Of a DNA stretch of 64,000 nucleotides, positions 55,267 to 63,698 are shown piece after piece (position 1 is the stretch's first letter; every line of letters begins with the position of its first letter). The stretch comes from Marinobacterium mangrovicola. GTDB taxonomy: Bacteria > Pseudomonadota > Gammaproteobacteria > Pseudomonadales > Balneatricaceae. Below the pieces are notes generated by a model. The model searched no databases and was not told the origin of the DNA. It worked only from the letters and a program-made list of their open reading frames with translations. Location: positions 62,001 through 126,000 of the forward strand of contig NZ_SMFU01000010.1 of the NCBI RefSeq assembly GCF_004339595.1, in the 5' to 3' direction. A program made the position numbers and the translations under genes.

Positions 55267-56874
55267 TTACTGGGCCTGCAGAATCAGGTCGGCGCCGCGC
55301 TCGCCGATCATCATCGCCACGGCGTTGGTGTTGCCGCTGGGGACCTGCGGGCAGATCGACATATCCACCACGCGCAGGTTATCCACACCGTGAACGCGCA
55401 GCTGCAGATCCACCACGGAATCCTCGGTGGAGGTGCCCAGCTTGCAGGTGCCGCCTGGGTGGTAGACGGTCTTGATGTTCTCGCGTACGAACGCCTCGAG
55501 GCCCTGTTTGTCATCGATGGCGATGTTGTCGGGCTCGATAACGCGTTTGACGATCCGTTTCAGGGATGGCATCTCCAGCACCTTGAGTCCGGTCTGAACG
55601 GCGCGGATCTGGTTTTCCAGGTCCTCCGGTTCGGAGAGGAAGTTGGCGTCGATCTCGACCAGTTCGTTAGGATCGCTGCTTTTCAGGCGCACTTCGCCGC
55701 GGGATTTGGAGCGCAGATGGCCCACCTTGATCGAGACGCCGTGGGCTTCCGCTTCCGGTTTTTCACCCGGGGTGTTGTCGAAGTTATCCAGCAGCGGCAG
55801 GAAGTGCAGCTGGATATCGGGACGTCCCACGCCCTCGCTGTCGACAAAGGCGCCGCCCTCGAGGATGTTGCTGGTCATCAGACCGGAGCGGAACATCTGC
55901 CACTGCAGCATATGCTTGACGGCGCTGATGCCCTTATCTTCCTGAAACAGGCTGATATCTTCATTGATAGTGGCGTTCAGTGACATGTGCAGGTGGTCGT
56001 GGAAATTCTTGCCCACCGGCAGGTCCAGCTTGGTTTTGACGCCCACCGACTCCAGGTGCTCCTTGGGGCCGATACCGGAGAGCATCAGGATCTTGGCGGA
56101 GCCGAAGGTGCCGGAGCTGACGATCACTTGCTTGCGCGCCTTTGCAGTGATCGGAGCGCCGCCCTTGATGGAGTAGGTGACCCCGCTTGCGCGTTTGCCG
56201 TCGATATCCACCCGGTGCACCAGGGCGTGGGTCAGCACGGTGAGTTTAGGGTTGCCGGCCACGCGTTTCAGGTAGGTCTGCGAGGTGCTGGCGCGCTCAC
56301 CCTTGTGGATGGTGGTCTGATAGAAGCCCGCACCTTCCTGGGTCGCACCGTTAAAGTCGTTGGTGTAGGGCAGCCCCATCTGTGCACAGGCACGGATACA
56401 GGCCTGGGTCAGCGGATGACGGAAGCGGTTTTCGCCCACCGGTACCGGGCCTTCTTCTCCGTGGTAGCGGTCGCCGAGGCTTTCGTTGGCTTCCGCCTTG
56501 CGGAAGAAGGGCAGTACGTCTTCGTAGCCCCAGCCTTCGCAGCCCCATTTCTCTTTCCAGTCGTCATAGTCCTGGTGCTGGCCGCGGATGTAGATCATGC
56601 CGTTTACCGAGCTGCCGCCGCCGAGCACCTTGCCTTGGGCGATCAGCATGGAGCGGTTGTTGGCATGCTTCTGCGGCAGTGTCATATAGGGCCAGGACTT
56701 CTGCTGGAACACCTTGACCACCGTGGCCGGTATCTTGTGAAACATGCTGGAGTCCTTTTCACCGGCCTCTAGCAACAGCACGCTTCCTGCTCCGTTTTCA
56801 ATCAGGCGGTAGGCGACGGCACAGCCTGCAGAGCCCGCACCCGCGATAATGTAGTCGTATTCCTGAGTGGACAT
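55267..56874 (-). CDS. GMC-family alcohol dehydrogenase/oxidase (choline-dehydrogenase-like)
   Basis: The 535-residue flavoprotein has the FAD motif G-A-G-S-A-G-C near residue 11, the G-G-G-S-S-V-N-G-M-I-Y-I-R-G signature near 86, and the C-terminal catalytic His in V-Y-H-P-G-G-T-C-K-L-G near 474 plus S-G-N-T-N-A-V-A-M-M-I-G-E-R-G-A-D near 518. Family members oxidise choline or primary alcohols, AlkJ-like, to aldehydes. No betaine-aldehyde dehydrogenase or BetI is beside it; the FeaB-like partner argues for an aromatic or aliphatic primary alcohol such as tryptophol or phenylethanol. Confidence 0.9.
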   Translation of the reverse strand: MSTQEYDYIIAGAGSAGCAVAYRLIENGAGSVLLLEAGEKDSSMFHKIPATVVKVFQQKSWPYMTLPQKHANNRSMLIAQGKVLGGGSSVNGMIYIRGQHQDYDDWKEKWGCEGWGYEDVLPFFRKAEANESLGDRYHGEEGPVPVGENRFRHPLTQACIRACAQMGLPYTNDFNGATQEGAGFYQTTIHKGERASTSQTYLKRVAGNPKLTVLTHALVHRVDIDGKRASGVTYSIKGGAPITAKARKQVIVSSGTFGSAKILMLSGIGPKEHLESVGVKTKLDLPVGKNFHDHLHMSLNATINEDISLFQEDKGISAVKHMLQWQMFRSGLMTSNILEGGAFVDSEGVGRPDIQLHFLPLLDNFDNTPGEKPEAEAHGVSIKVGHLRSKSRGEVRLKSSDPNELVEIDANFLSEPEDLENQIRAVQTGLKVLEMPSLKRIVKRVIEPDNIAIDDKQGLEAFVRENIKTVYHPGGTCKLGTSTEDSVVDLQLRVHGVDNLRVVDMSICPQVPSGNTNAVAMMIGERGADLILQAQ

Positions 56875-56895
56875 CTTATCCCTCGATCGAATGTC

Positions 56896-56984
56896 TAACA
56901 GGGTGTTGAAAAATGTTTTCGAGGCAGCCGAGGCAAGCGGAACGCCGCATTCGGCAACGCAGATAGTTTTTCAACGTCCTGCTA
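56896..56984. repeat. Small element with 18-bp terminal inverted repeats
   Basis: TAACAGGGTGTTGAAAAA (56896-56913) and TTTTTCAACGTCCTGCTA (56967-56984) are inverted copies with 15 of 18 positions paired. The 53-base centre has further GC-rich self-pairing. This looks like a miniature inverted-repeat element or a large intergenic hairpin; no second copy is seen in the window. Confidence 0.5.
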
Positions 56985-57158
56985 AATGTTGGGTTCGTAA
57001 TTAACTGACCATTTCATTTAACTACTCCGTTTTCACGCCAGGCTTGGCACTGGGTGACAGGGCTTCGGCAATATGTGTCATCAGGATGTAGCAAATAAGC
57101 CCGGTTCGGTGCGCCGCTGGTTTCCGTTACAATCGCCTCAGCGAATTCAGGAGAGTTT

Positions 57159-58544
57159 ATGGCCAAGGCAAAAACCGCCTATGTCTGCAATGACTGCGGC
57201 GCCGACTACAGCAAGTGGCAGGGGCAGTGCACCGCGTGCAAGGCCTGGAACACCATTACCGAGGTGCGCATCTCTCAGGCGCCGGCCGGTGGCGCCCAGG
57301 CGGGTGTGCGCAACGCCCGCTTTGAAGGCTATGCCGGCGGGGCTGGCAAGGATCGGGTGGTCAGCCTTGCCGACGTAAACCTGGAGGAGATGCCGCGCAT
57401 CCCCACCAGCGTCGGTGAGCTGGATCGTGTGCTTGGCGGTGGCCTGGTGCCGGGTTCGGCGGTGCTGATCGGCGGCCATCCCGGTGCCGGTAAAAGTACC
57501 CTGCTGCTGCAGACCACCTGCTACCTGGCGGCGCAGATGCCGGCACTCTATGTCACCGGTGAGGAGTCCCTTCAGCAGGTGGCGATGCGCGCGTCCCGTC
57601 TGGGGCTGAAGGCGGACCAGCTGAAGATGCTGTCGGAGACCTCGGTGGAGACGATCTGCGATGTGGCGGATCAGCTGAAGCCGAAGATCCTGGTGATCGA
57701 CTCCATCCAGGTGATGCATGTCTCCGACGTCCAGTCGGCGCCGGGTTCGGTGTCCCAGGTGCGCGAAAGTGCGGCGTTTCTGACCCGCTACGCCAAGCAG
57801 ACCGGCACGGTGCTGTTCCTGGTGGGGCATGTCACCAAGGATGGTTCCCTGGCGGGCCCCAAGGTGCTGGAGCATATGATCGACTGCTCGCTGCAGCTTG
57901 AGGGCTCCTCCGACAGCCGTTTTCGCACCCTGCGCAGCCATAAGAACCGCTTCGGCGCGGTCAATGAGCTGGGCGTGTTCGCGATGATGGAGACGGGCCT
58001 GAAAGAGGTGAAAAACCCCAGCTCGATCTTCTTAAGCCGCGGCGCCGAGCCCAGTGCCGGCAGCGTGGTGATGGTGGTCTGGGAAGGCACCCGCCCGCTG
58101 CTGGTGGAGCTGCAGGCGCTGGTGGATACCTCGCACCTGTCCAACCCTCGCCGTGTGGCGGTGGGTCTTGAGGCCAACCGGCTGGCGATGCTGCTGGCGG
58201 TGCTGAACCGTCATGGCGGCCTGATGACCGGTGATCAGGATGTGTTCGTCAACGTGGTGGGTGGCGTCAAGGTACTGGAGACCAGTGCGGATCTGGCGCT
58301 GCTGCTGGCGGTGGTATCCAGCTTCAGGGATCGCCCGTTGGGGCAGGATCTGATGGTGTTCGGCGAGGTGGGTCTGTCCGGCGAGATCCGCCCGGTGCCC
58401 AATGGCCAGGAGCGTATCCGTGAGGCCGCCAAACACGGTTTCAAGCGGGCGATCGTACCGCGCGCCAATGCACCCAAAGAGGGTGTGCCCGGCATCAAGA
58501 TTGTCGGTGTGGATACCCTGTCTCAGGCGCTGGACGCGATCTGA
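57159..58544 (+). CDS. radA: DNA repair protein RadA
   Basis: The 461-residue protein has the N-terminal zinc finger (Cys10, Cys13, Cys24, Cys27), a RecA-like ATPase (Walker A G-H-P-G-A-G-K-S-T near residue 105), the RadA motif K-N-R-F-G near 262 and a C-terminal Lon-like domain. It is a branch-migration helicase acting in recombination intermediate processing. AGGAG precedes the start. In Pseudomonas a PilZ gene of the PA4608 type is its neighbour; here the PilZ gene lies 5 kb further on. Confidence 0.97.
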   Translation: MAKAKTAYVCNDCGADYSKWQGQCTACKAWNTITEVRISQAPAGGAQAGVRNARFEGYAGGAGKDRVVSLADVNLEEMPRIPTSVGELDRVLGGGLVPGSAVLIGGHPGAGKSTLLLQTTCYLAAQMPALYVTGEESLQQVAMRASRLGLKADQLKMLSETSVETICDVADQLKPKILVIDSIQVMHVSDVQSAPGSVSQVRESAAFLTRYAKQTGTVLFLVGHVTKDGSLAGPKVLEHMIDCSLQLEGSSDSRFRTLRSHKNRFGAVNELGVFAMMETGLKEVKNPSSIFLSRGAEPSAGSVVMVVWEGTRPLLVELQALVDTSHLSNPRRVAVGLEANRLAMLLAVLNRHGGLMTGDQDVFVNVVGGVKVLETSADLALLLAVVSSFRDRPLGQDLMVFGEVGLSGEIRPVPNGQERIREAAKHGFKRAIVPRANAPKEGVPGIKIVGVDTLSQALDAI

Positions 58545-58565
58545 TTTAGCACAGGTGTGTAAGTA

Positions 58566-58594
58566 AAGACCGCTGACTTGCCATCAGCGGTCTT
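58566..58594. terminator. Bidirectional terminator between radA and the SDR gene
   Basis: AAGACCGCTGA (58566-58576) and TCAGCGGTCTT (58584-58594) form a perfect 11-bp stem with a 7-base loop, between two convergent genes. T-rich bases follow on both strands. Confidence 0.88.
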
Positions 58595-58601
58595 CTGTAT
58601 T

Positions 58602-59357
58602 TCAGGCACCGGTGCAGAGATAGCCTCCATCCACCGGCAGAGTCACTCCGGTGACAAAGCTGGCGGCCGGGCTGCTCAGGAACAGAGCGGTGCTGGCTAC
58701 CTCTTCCGGCAGACCCCAGCGCGCCATCGGCGTGCGACCCAGGATACGGCCGGAGGCGACCTTGTCGGCCTTCAGCCCCTCACCCAGCGGGGTATCGATC
58801 CAACCCGGTGCGATGGCATTCACGCGCACACCTTCGGCGGCATATTCCTCGGCCAGTGACAGTGTCAGTTGGACAATAGCGCCCTTGCTGGCGGAGTAGG
58901 CCGGACGATCCTTGGAACCAAAGGTGCTGAACATGGAGGCCAGGTTGATGATCGAGCCGCCGGTCTTGGCCAGCATCGGGCGGGCGGTTTCGCTGGCGAC
59001 CATGGCGGCACGCAGGTTCACCGACAGCACCTTGTCGAACTGACTGAGCTGATACTCATCGCGGTTGCGACTGATACCGGCGCAGTTGATCAATACCGCC
59101 AGTCCCTCGGCCGCACGGATACTGCTCTGTAGCGCATCGGTATCGGTGACATCCAGATCCAGCAGCTCGATATTCGGGTGGGAAGGCGCATGTTCACCGG
59201 CGGGGTTAAGGCCGGCGGCAATCACTCTGGCACCGGCGTCGGCGTAGGCTACGGCCATGGCCGCACCGATACCGGAGGTGGCGCCGGTGATGAACACCGT
59301 CTTGCCGGACATGAATCCGGGGGCAAAAACCGCATTCTCAGAAATGTGGTCAGACAT
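58602..59357 (-). CDS. Short-chain dehydrogenase/reductase
   Basis: The 251-residue SDR has T-G-A-T-S-G-I-G near residue 23, N-C-A-G near 92 and the Ser, Tyr, Lys set in L-A-S-M and A-Y-S-A-S-K near 142-158. It resembles gluconate 5-dehydrogenase or 3-oxoacyl-reductase-like SDRs; the substrate is unknown. The start at 59357 overlaps the end of the alcohol dehydrogenase gene by eight bases, so the two are translationally coupled. It is the last gene of the cupin-led operon. Confidence 0.88.
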   Translation of the reverse strand: MSDHISENAVFAPGFMSGKTVFITGATSGIGAAMAVAYADAGARVIAAGLNPAGEHAPSHPNIELLDLDVTDTDALQSSIRAAEGLAVLINCAGISRNRDEYQLSQFDKVLSVNLRAAMVASETARPMLAKTGGSIINLASMFSTFGSKDRPAYSASKGAIVQLTLSLAEEYAAEGVRVNAIAPGWIDTPLGEGLKADKVASGRILGRTPMARWGLPEEVASTALFLSSPAASFVTGVTLPVDGGYLCTGA

Positions 59358-60432
59358 GTAATGGATACTCCTGTTCAGTAAGCGAAGGGTTCGGGTTGAT
59401 AAGCACCTTGATCTGATCCTTGCTGGCAAGCAGGGCGTCAAAGCCACCGCTCAGTGCGTTATCCAGATCGACGGTCTTTGTCACGATCTTAGCTGGATCA
59501 AAACGGCCCTCGGCGATGTGGTTGATCAGCGCGGGATAGACATCGCGGTAGCCCACCGATGTTTGCAGCCGTATCTCCCGGTTCACCAGGTCAAAGGCAT
59601 CCAGGCTGATCTCTCCCATCAGCCCGACCAGCACCACTTTGCCGCCTTTCTTGGCGGCCTGCAGTGCGGTGGTGAAGGTGACCTGGCTGCCAGCCGCCTC
59701 AAACACCGTGTCAAAGCCGCCGGCGGAGAGCTGCTGCAGCTGGGCGTGCAGATCATCCTGGCGGCCGTCCAAGGCGCTTGTGGCGCCAAGCTGACGGGCT
59801 TTTTTCCGGCGCTCCGGGCTGACGTCGACTGCACAGATCTCTTGGATGCCCCTGAGTCGTGCCAGCATGATCAGCAGCAGCCCGATAGGACCAAGCCCGA
59901 TCACCAGGCAGCGGTCGCCGGGCTGGAGCGAGCTCTGGTTCAGCGCATGCTCGGCCACGGCCGCAGGTTCCAGTACCGCCGCCTGGCGGTAACTGACACT
60001 GTCTGGCAGCGGGTTCAGCATATAGTCGGGAACGGCTACCTGTTCGGCCATGCCGCCGTTACCCATCAGGCCGATAAAACCCATGGATTCGCACAGGTTG
60101 TAATCGCCGGCCAGGCAGTAGCGACACTCCTGGCAACGGTATTCCGGCTCGATGGCGACCCGGTCGCCCACCTGGACGCCGCGGACATGATCACCCACGG
60201 CCACCACCTGGCCACAGAATTCATGCCCCAGGGTCAGCGGCGCCTGTTCTCCGGATACCGGATGCACCGAGCCGCAGGGTATCGCGTGTGGGCCATCCTG
60301 GTACTCGTGAAGATCGCTGCCGCAGATTCCGCAGTAAGCCACCTGCACCAGTACTTCGTTATCCCGGTTCACGGCGGCGGGAACTTCGCTTACGCGCAGA
60401 TCTCTGGCGCCGTGCCAGCGTAATACCTTCAT
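59350..60432 (-). CDS. Zinc-dependent alcohol dehydrogenase (2,3-butanediol/sorbitol dehydrogenase type)
   Basis: The 360-residue medium-chain dehydrogenase has the catalytic zinc region C-G-I-C-G-S-D near residue 35 and G-H-E-F near 69, four Cys for the structural zinc in C-Q-E-C-R-Y-C-x7-C near 98-109, and the NAD motif G-L-G-P-I-G near 178. The G-P-H-A-I-P insert near residue 47 is typical of (R,R)-butanediol dehydrogenases. It would interconvert a secondary alcohol and a ketone such as a 2,3-diol and an acyloin. Confidence 0.9.
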   Translation of the reverse strand: MKVLRWHGARDLRVSEVPAAVNRDNEVLVQVAYCGICGSDLHEYQDGPHAIPCGSVHPVSGEQAPLTLGHEFCGQVVAVGDHVRGVQVGDRVAIEPEYRCQECRYCLAGDYNLCESMGFIGLMGNGGMAEQVAVPDYMLNPLPDSVSYRQAAVLEPAAVAEHALNQSSLQPGDRCLVIGLGPIGLLLIMLARLRGIQEICAVDVSPERRKKARQLGATSALDGRQDDLHAQLQQLSAGGFDTVFEAAGSQVTFTTALQAAKKGGKVVLVGLMGEISLDAFDLVNREIRLQTSVGYRDVYPALINHIAEGRFDPAKIVTKTVDLDNALSGGFDALLASKDQIKVLINPNPSLTEQEYPLHV

Positions 60433-61763
60433 CCGTTATTCCTCAGGTAGGCGGGGCTGTTGGTTTCAGTGTCGTCAGCGACTGGCTGAGCCTGGTTGCG
60501 GCGCGCCAGGACGGCGGGAGCCGTTTCCTTCAGCAGCAGCGAGAGGGCAGCAGCGACAATAGCGGCGCCACTGCTGACAAACATGACGATCTGCAGGCCG
60601 TACTGGTCGGCGGCGAAGCCGGCCAGGGTGGGGGAGACAAACCCGCCGATCAGCTCGCCTATGCCCATGATCAGGCCCAGCGCGGTGGCGATCTGGCCGC
60701 GGGAGACGGTCTCCGCGGGGATGGTCGCCATAAACAGGGTGAAGCAGCCAAGGCCGGTATAGGTCAGGATCACCAGCGCACCCATCACCATGGGCGTTTC
60801 GCTGTAGAGCAGCACCATGGGGCAGCAGGCCGCCAGCAGCGTGAAAATGACCAGTGTGGGCTTGCGACCGATCCGGTCCGATACGCCAGCGACGACAAAG
60901 CCCCAGATCACCCAGGCCACGCCCAGGCAGCTCATGATGCTGCCCATGGTGGCGGGCTCAAAACCACGCACCTTGACCAGGAAGGTGGGTGTGAAGGAGA
61001 TCAGTACCACGAACCAGGTCAGGTAGAAGCAACTGATCAGGGTGCAGAGCAGAATATTGCGGTTGGAAAGCAGCGTTGTATAAGCCTTGAGGCCGCGCGG
61101 TTTAGGCTCTTCCTGATCAGCGCTTCCATCCATGGACTGATCCATGGGCTGAGCTGCAGTTTGGCTGGCGCTCTGGCTGGCAGTATCCGGTTTAACGTAT
61201 TTCCACACCAGAAAGGCGATGATCAGGCCGGGAATCAGCGACAGGATAAACGCCTGACGCCAGCCCCAGGCTTCCGCCATGGCGATGATCACTGGCGGCC
61301 CGATAACCGCTCCAAGCAGACCCGCGGCCGACCCCTGCAGCAGGCCCATGTTCAGACCGCGACGATGCGGTGATGAGGCTTCCACCATCATCGATTGCGA
61401 CAGCGGCAGTATCGGTCCCTCGGCCAGGCCCATCACGGCGCGGAATATCAGCAGGCTGATAAAGCCGGTGACCATGCCGGACAGAGCCGAACAGAGCGAG
61501 AACAGGATGATGGCGACAATCAGGATCGGCTTGCGTTTGCCGATGCGATCGGACCAGGCGCCCACCAGCGCACCGGAGACGGCCCAGGCCAACGCCAGAA
61601 CCGAAGACAGCAGCCCCAGATGGCTGTTGCTGAGTTGCAGTTCCTCCTCCATGAAGGGGAACAGGAAAGACAGCGCCAGCCGGTCGAAAAACACGAAGCC
61701 GAAGGTCAGGAACAGGACGCTGAGCAGAACATTTTCGTAAGTGGCGTATTTATTGTTGTTCAC
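60429..61763 (-). CDS. MFS transporter (anion:cation symporter family)
   Basis: The 444-residue protein has 12 predicted transmembrane helices and the MFS loop motif G-A-W-S-D-R-I-G-K-R-K between helices 2 and 3. It resembles ACS-family carriers of sugar acids and aromatic or hydroxy acids. The GTG at 61763 with AGGAG upstream is preferred over a TTG at 61811. Its stop overlaps the alcohol dehydrogenase start by four bases. It probably imports the substrate of this operon. Confidence 0.9.
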   Translation of the reverse strand: MNNNKYATYENVLLSVLFLTFGFVFFDRLALSFLFPFMEEELQLSNSHLGLLSSVLALAWAVSGALVGAWSDRIGKRKPILIVAIILFSLCSALSGMVTGFISLLIFRAVMGLAEGPILPLSQSMMVEASSPHRRGLNMGLLQGSAAGLLGAVIGPPVIIAMAEAWGWRQAFILSLIPGLIIAFLVWKYVKPDTASQSASQTAAQPMDQSMDGSADQEEPKPRGLKAYTTLLSNRNILLCTLISCFYLTWFVVLISFTPTFLVKVRGFEPATMGSIMSCLGVAWVIWGFVVAGVSDRIGRKPTLVIFTLLAACCPMVLLYSETPMVMGALVILTYTGLGCFTLFMATIPAETVSRGQIATALGLIMGIGELIGGFVSPTLAGFAADQYGLQIVMFVSSGAAIVAAALSLLLKETAPAVLARRNQAQPVADDTETNSPAYLRNNG

Positions 61764-61835
61764 CGGGGTGTTCTCCTGACCGCACGCAGCGCGATACCGC
61801 GTGCGGTACAACGTTGGGATTGAGACGGACGGAGA

Positions 61836-62369
61836 TCAGCGGAACAGGGTGTCGACGTAGGCGGCGCCGATGCCGACTTTTTCGTAGTGCTCACGGCACA
61901 TGGCGATGTAGTCATGCACATCGAAAATGCCCTCGGTCTCGCCTTTTTCGTCGAGCCAGATCAGCGGGCCCTTGACGATAAAGAAGGCGCGCATCGGCTC
62001 TTCGTGCTCGTAGGCGACCAGGGTGTGGCCCTCGCCCGGAGTCTCGTAAACAAAGTCACCGGCGGTGGCGGTCCAGTCGTGCTCGAGGTAACCCCATTTG
62101 CCGGAAATGGTGTAGGCAAACACCTCATGCGGGTGGTAATGACGATTGACCAGCCCGGCACTCTTGGCCATCAGAATGTCGCACCAGCGGTTCTCGGTGG
62201 GCGAGATCCACAACGGGCGTGAGGAGACGGTTTCGGTAAACGGGACGTAGAGTTTTTCGTCTTCGGTGGGCGCATTGGAGATATACACCTCCGGCTTGGC
62301 GTCCGGCTTGAAGCAGTTGGGGATGGCGGGGATATCTTTCCAGAATTCTGATTTGGCAAGCTCCGGCAT
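61836..62369 (-). CDS. Cupin dioxygenase (2,4'-dihydroxyacetophenone dioxygenase family)
   Basis: The 177-residue cupin has a metal site in H-Y-H-P-H-E-V near residue 76 and a second motif with G-E-G-H-T near 112. The sequence fits the small-cupin family of 2,4'-dihydroxyacetophenone dioxygenase and acetylacetone dioxygenase, which split a C-C bond next to a carbonyl group with O2. AAGGTG lies before the start. As first gene of the operon with an MFS carrier, a diol dehydrogenase and an SDR, it may cleave a hydroxyketone or diketone made by them. Confidence 0.85.
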   Translation of the reverse strand: MPELAKSEFWKDIPAIPNCFKPDAKPEVYISNAPTEDEKLYVPFTETVSSRPLWISPTENRWCDILMAKSAGLVNRHYHPHEVFAYTISGKWGYLEHDWTATAGDFVYETPGEGHTLVAYEHEEPMRAFFIVKGPLIWLDEKGETEGIFDVHDYIAMCREHYEKVGIGAAYVDTLFR

Positions 62370-62607
62370 TTGGGCACCTTCAGCATTGTTGTTATAGGAA
62401 GCGACAGTCTAGGCTGGAGGCAAACCCCGGTTTTGTGAAAACCGGACCGGATGTTTGTATTTTTCGGACATTCGGGGGCGGTGAGAACGCAGATTCTGCC
62501 GCCAAAGATTGACCTGGATCAGGCTTTTTCGGTTAATTAGCACCAGACGTTCAGTGAGTTGAGACGTAGCGATGGCCGGCGGAGACTGGCTTCGGAGAAT
62601 AACTATT

Positions 62608-63588
62608 ATGCAGCATCCAGCGACTCTCACCGTCCAGACAGCCTCTACCCGGAATGTAGCGCCGGAGCAGCGGTTTCAGTACTGGGACCAGTTCAACGCC
62701 AGCCATTTTGTCGGTATCCGCTGCTCCTCCTACGTGCCGGAGGGGCTGGCCGCCACCCAGCACAGCCTCCACCTGGACGGCATGAAGCTGAACTGGATCG
62801 AGGGCAATGGTCATGTGGTTGAACGTGATCTGACCCTGGTCCAGGCCGAGCCGAAAGAGTCGGTGCTGGTCTCTATTGGCATGGGCAAGAACGCCTTTTT
62901 CCATCAGGGCAAAAGCTGTGAAATGCTCGAAGGTCAGTATGCGCTGCTGTATCGCACCGACCGGCCCTATCTCGTTGGCTTCACCGACCAGATGCACCAG
63001 CTCACCATCGATATCCCGCTGGAAAAATTCCATCAGCACTCACAGTACAGCTTCGACAGTCCGCTGCGCATCGACACCAATGATCGCCTGGTCAACTTGC
63101 TGATCCGCAGCCTCTACCGTCAGGTAAACCGTTTTATGCAGACGCCTGATGCTGGTGAGGCCGAAGCTTTTCAGCGTCAGGCCTGGCGCCTGATCGACGC
63201 CATGCTGGTGCGACAAAATTCGGCGGGCGATGCATCGTCCGTCGCCATGCATCACCGCCTGATGGCCAAACAGTATATGGATGAGAACCTCGGTAGAGCC
63301 GATCTCGGCGTTGAAGAGGTGGCCGCTGCGTTAGGAATCACCAGCCGTCATCTTAACCGGCTGTTCTCGGAAGAGGCGCTGACCCCGCGCCAGTATCTGC
63401 TGGATCAGCGTCTACAGCAGGCCTGGGCCCTGCTGACCGATCCCCGCCGCAATGGCTACGGTATCGCCGATGTGGCCTATCAGTGCGGCTTTTCCAGCCA
63501 GGCCTATTTTGCGCGGGTGTTCCGTCGCCAGTTTGGACTGACGCCGACCGATGCGCGACAGAAACATATCTCTGCGCCTCTCGGCTGA
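62608..63588 (+). CDS. AraC-family transcriptional regulator
   Basis: The 326-residue protein has an N-terminal AraC-binding-like domain (W-D-Q-F-N-A-S-H-F-V-G near residue 27) and two C-terminal helix-turn-helix motifs (V-E-E-V-A-A-A-L-G-I-T-S-R-H-L-N-R-L-F and I-A-D-V-A-Y-Q-C-G-F-S-S-Q-A-Y-F). The start at 62608 has GGAG ten bases upstream; the frame extends 12 codons further back. It is divergent from the cupin dioxygenase operon across a 238-base gap and is its likely regulator. Confidence 0.9.
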   Translation: MQHPATLTVQTASTRNVAPEQRFQYWDQFNASHFVGIRCSSYVPEGLAATQHSLHLDGMKLNWIEGNGHVVERDLTLVQAEPKESVLVSIGMGKNAFFHQGKSCEMLEGQYALLYRTDRPYLVGFTDQMHQLTIDIPLEKFHQHSQYSFDSPLRIDTNDRLVNLLIRSLYRQVNRFMQTPDAGEAEAFQRQAWRLIDAMLVRQNSAGDASSVAMHHRLMAKQYMDENLGRADLGVEEVAAALGITSRHLNRLFSEEALTPRQYLLDQRLQQAWALLTDPRRNGYGIADVAYQCGFSSQAYFARVFRRQFGLTPTDARQKHISAPLG

Positions 63589-63698
63589 AGGGCGCAGTTG
63601 ATTAGTTCTGGCAGGTCTTCAATACGCAGGATAAGCGCCATAGAGGCGCCAAAAGAGAGGAAAGCGGTGCGCAAACCGCTGGAGCTGATCCAGGTGGA

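Noticed and set aside
55267-56874. Assigning the GMC oxidoreductase and aldehyde dehydrogenase as betA/betB for glycine betaine
   Set aside because: No betI or choline transporter is nearby, the aldehyde dehydrogenase resembles FeaB more, and the linked regulator is FeaR-like.
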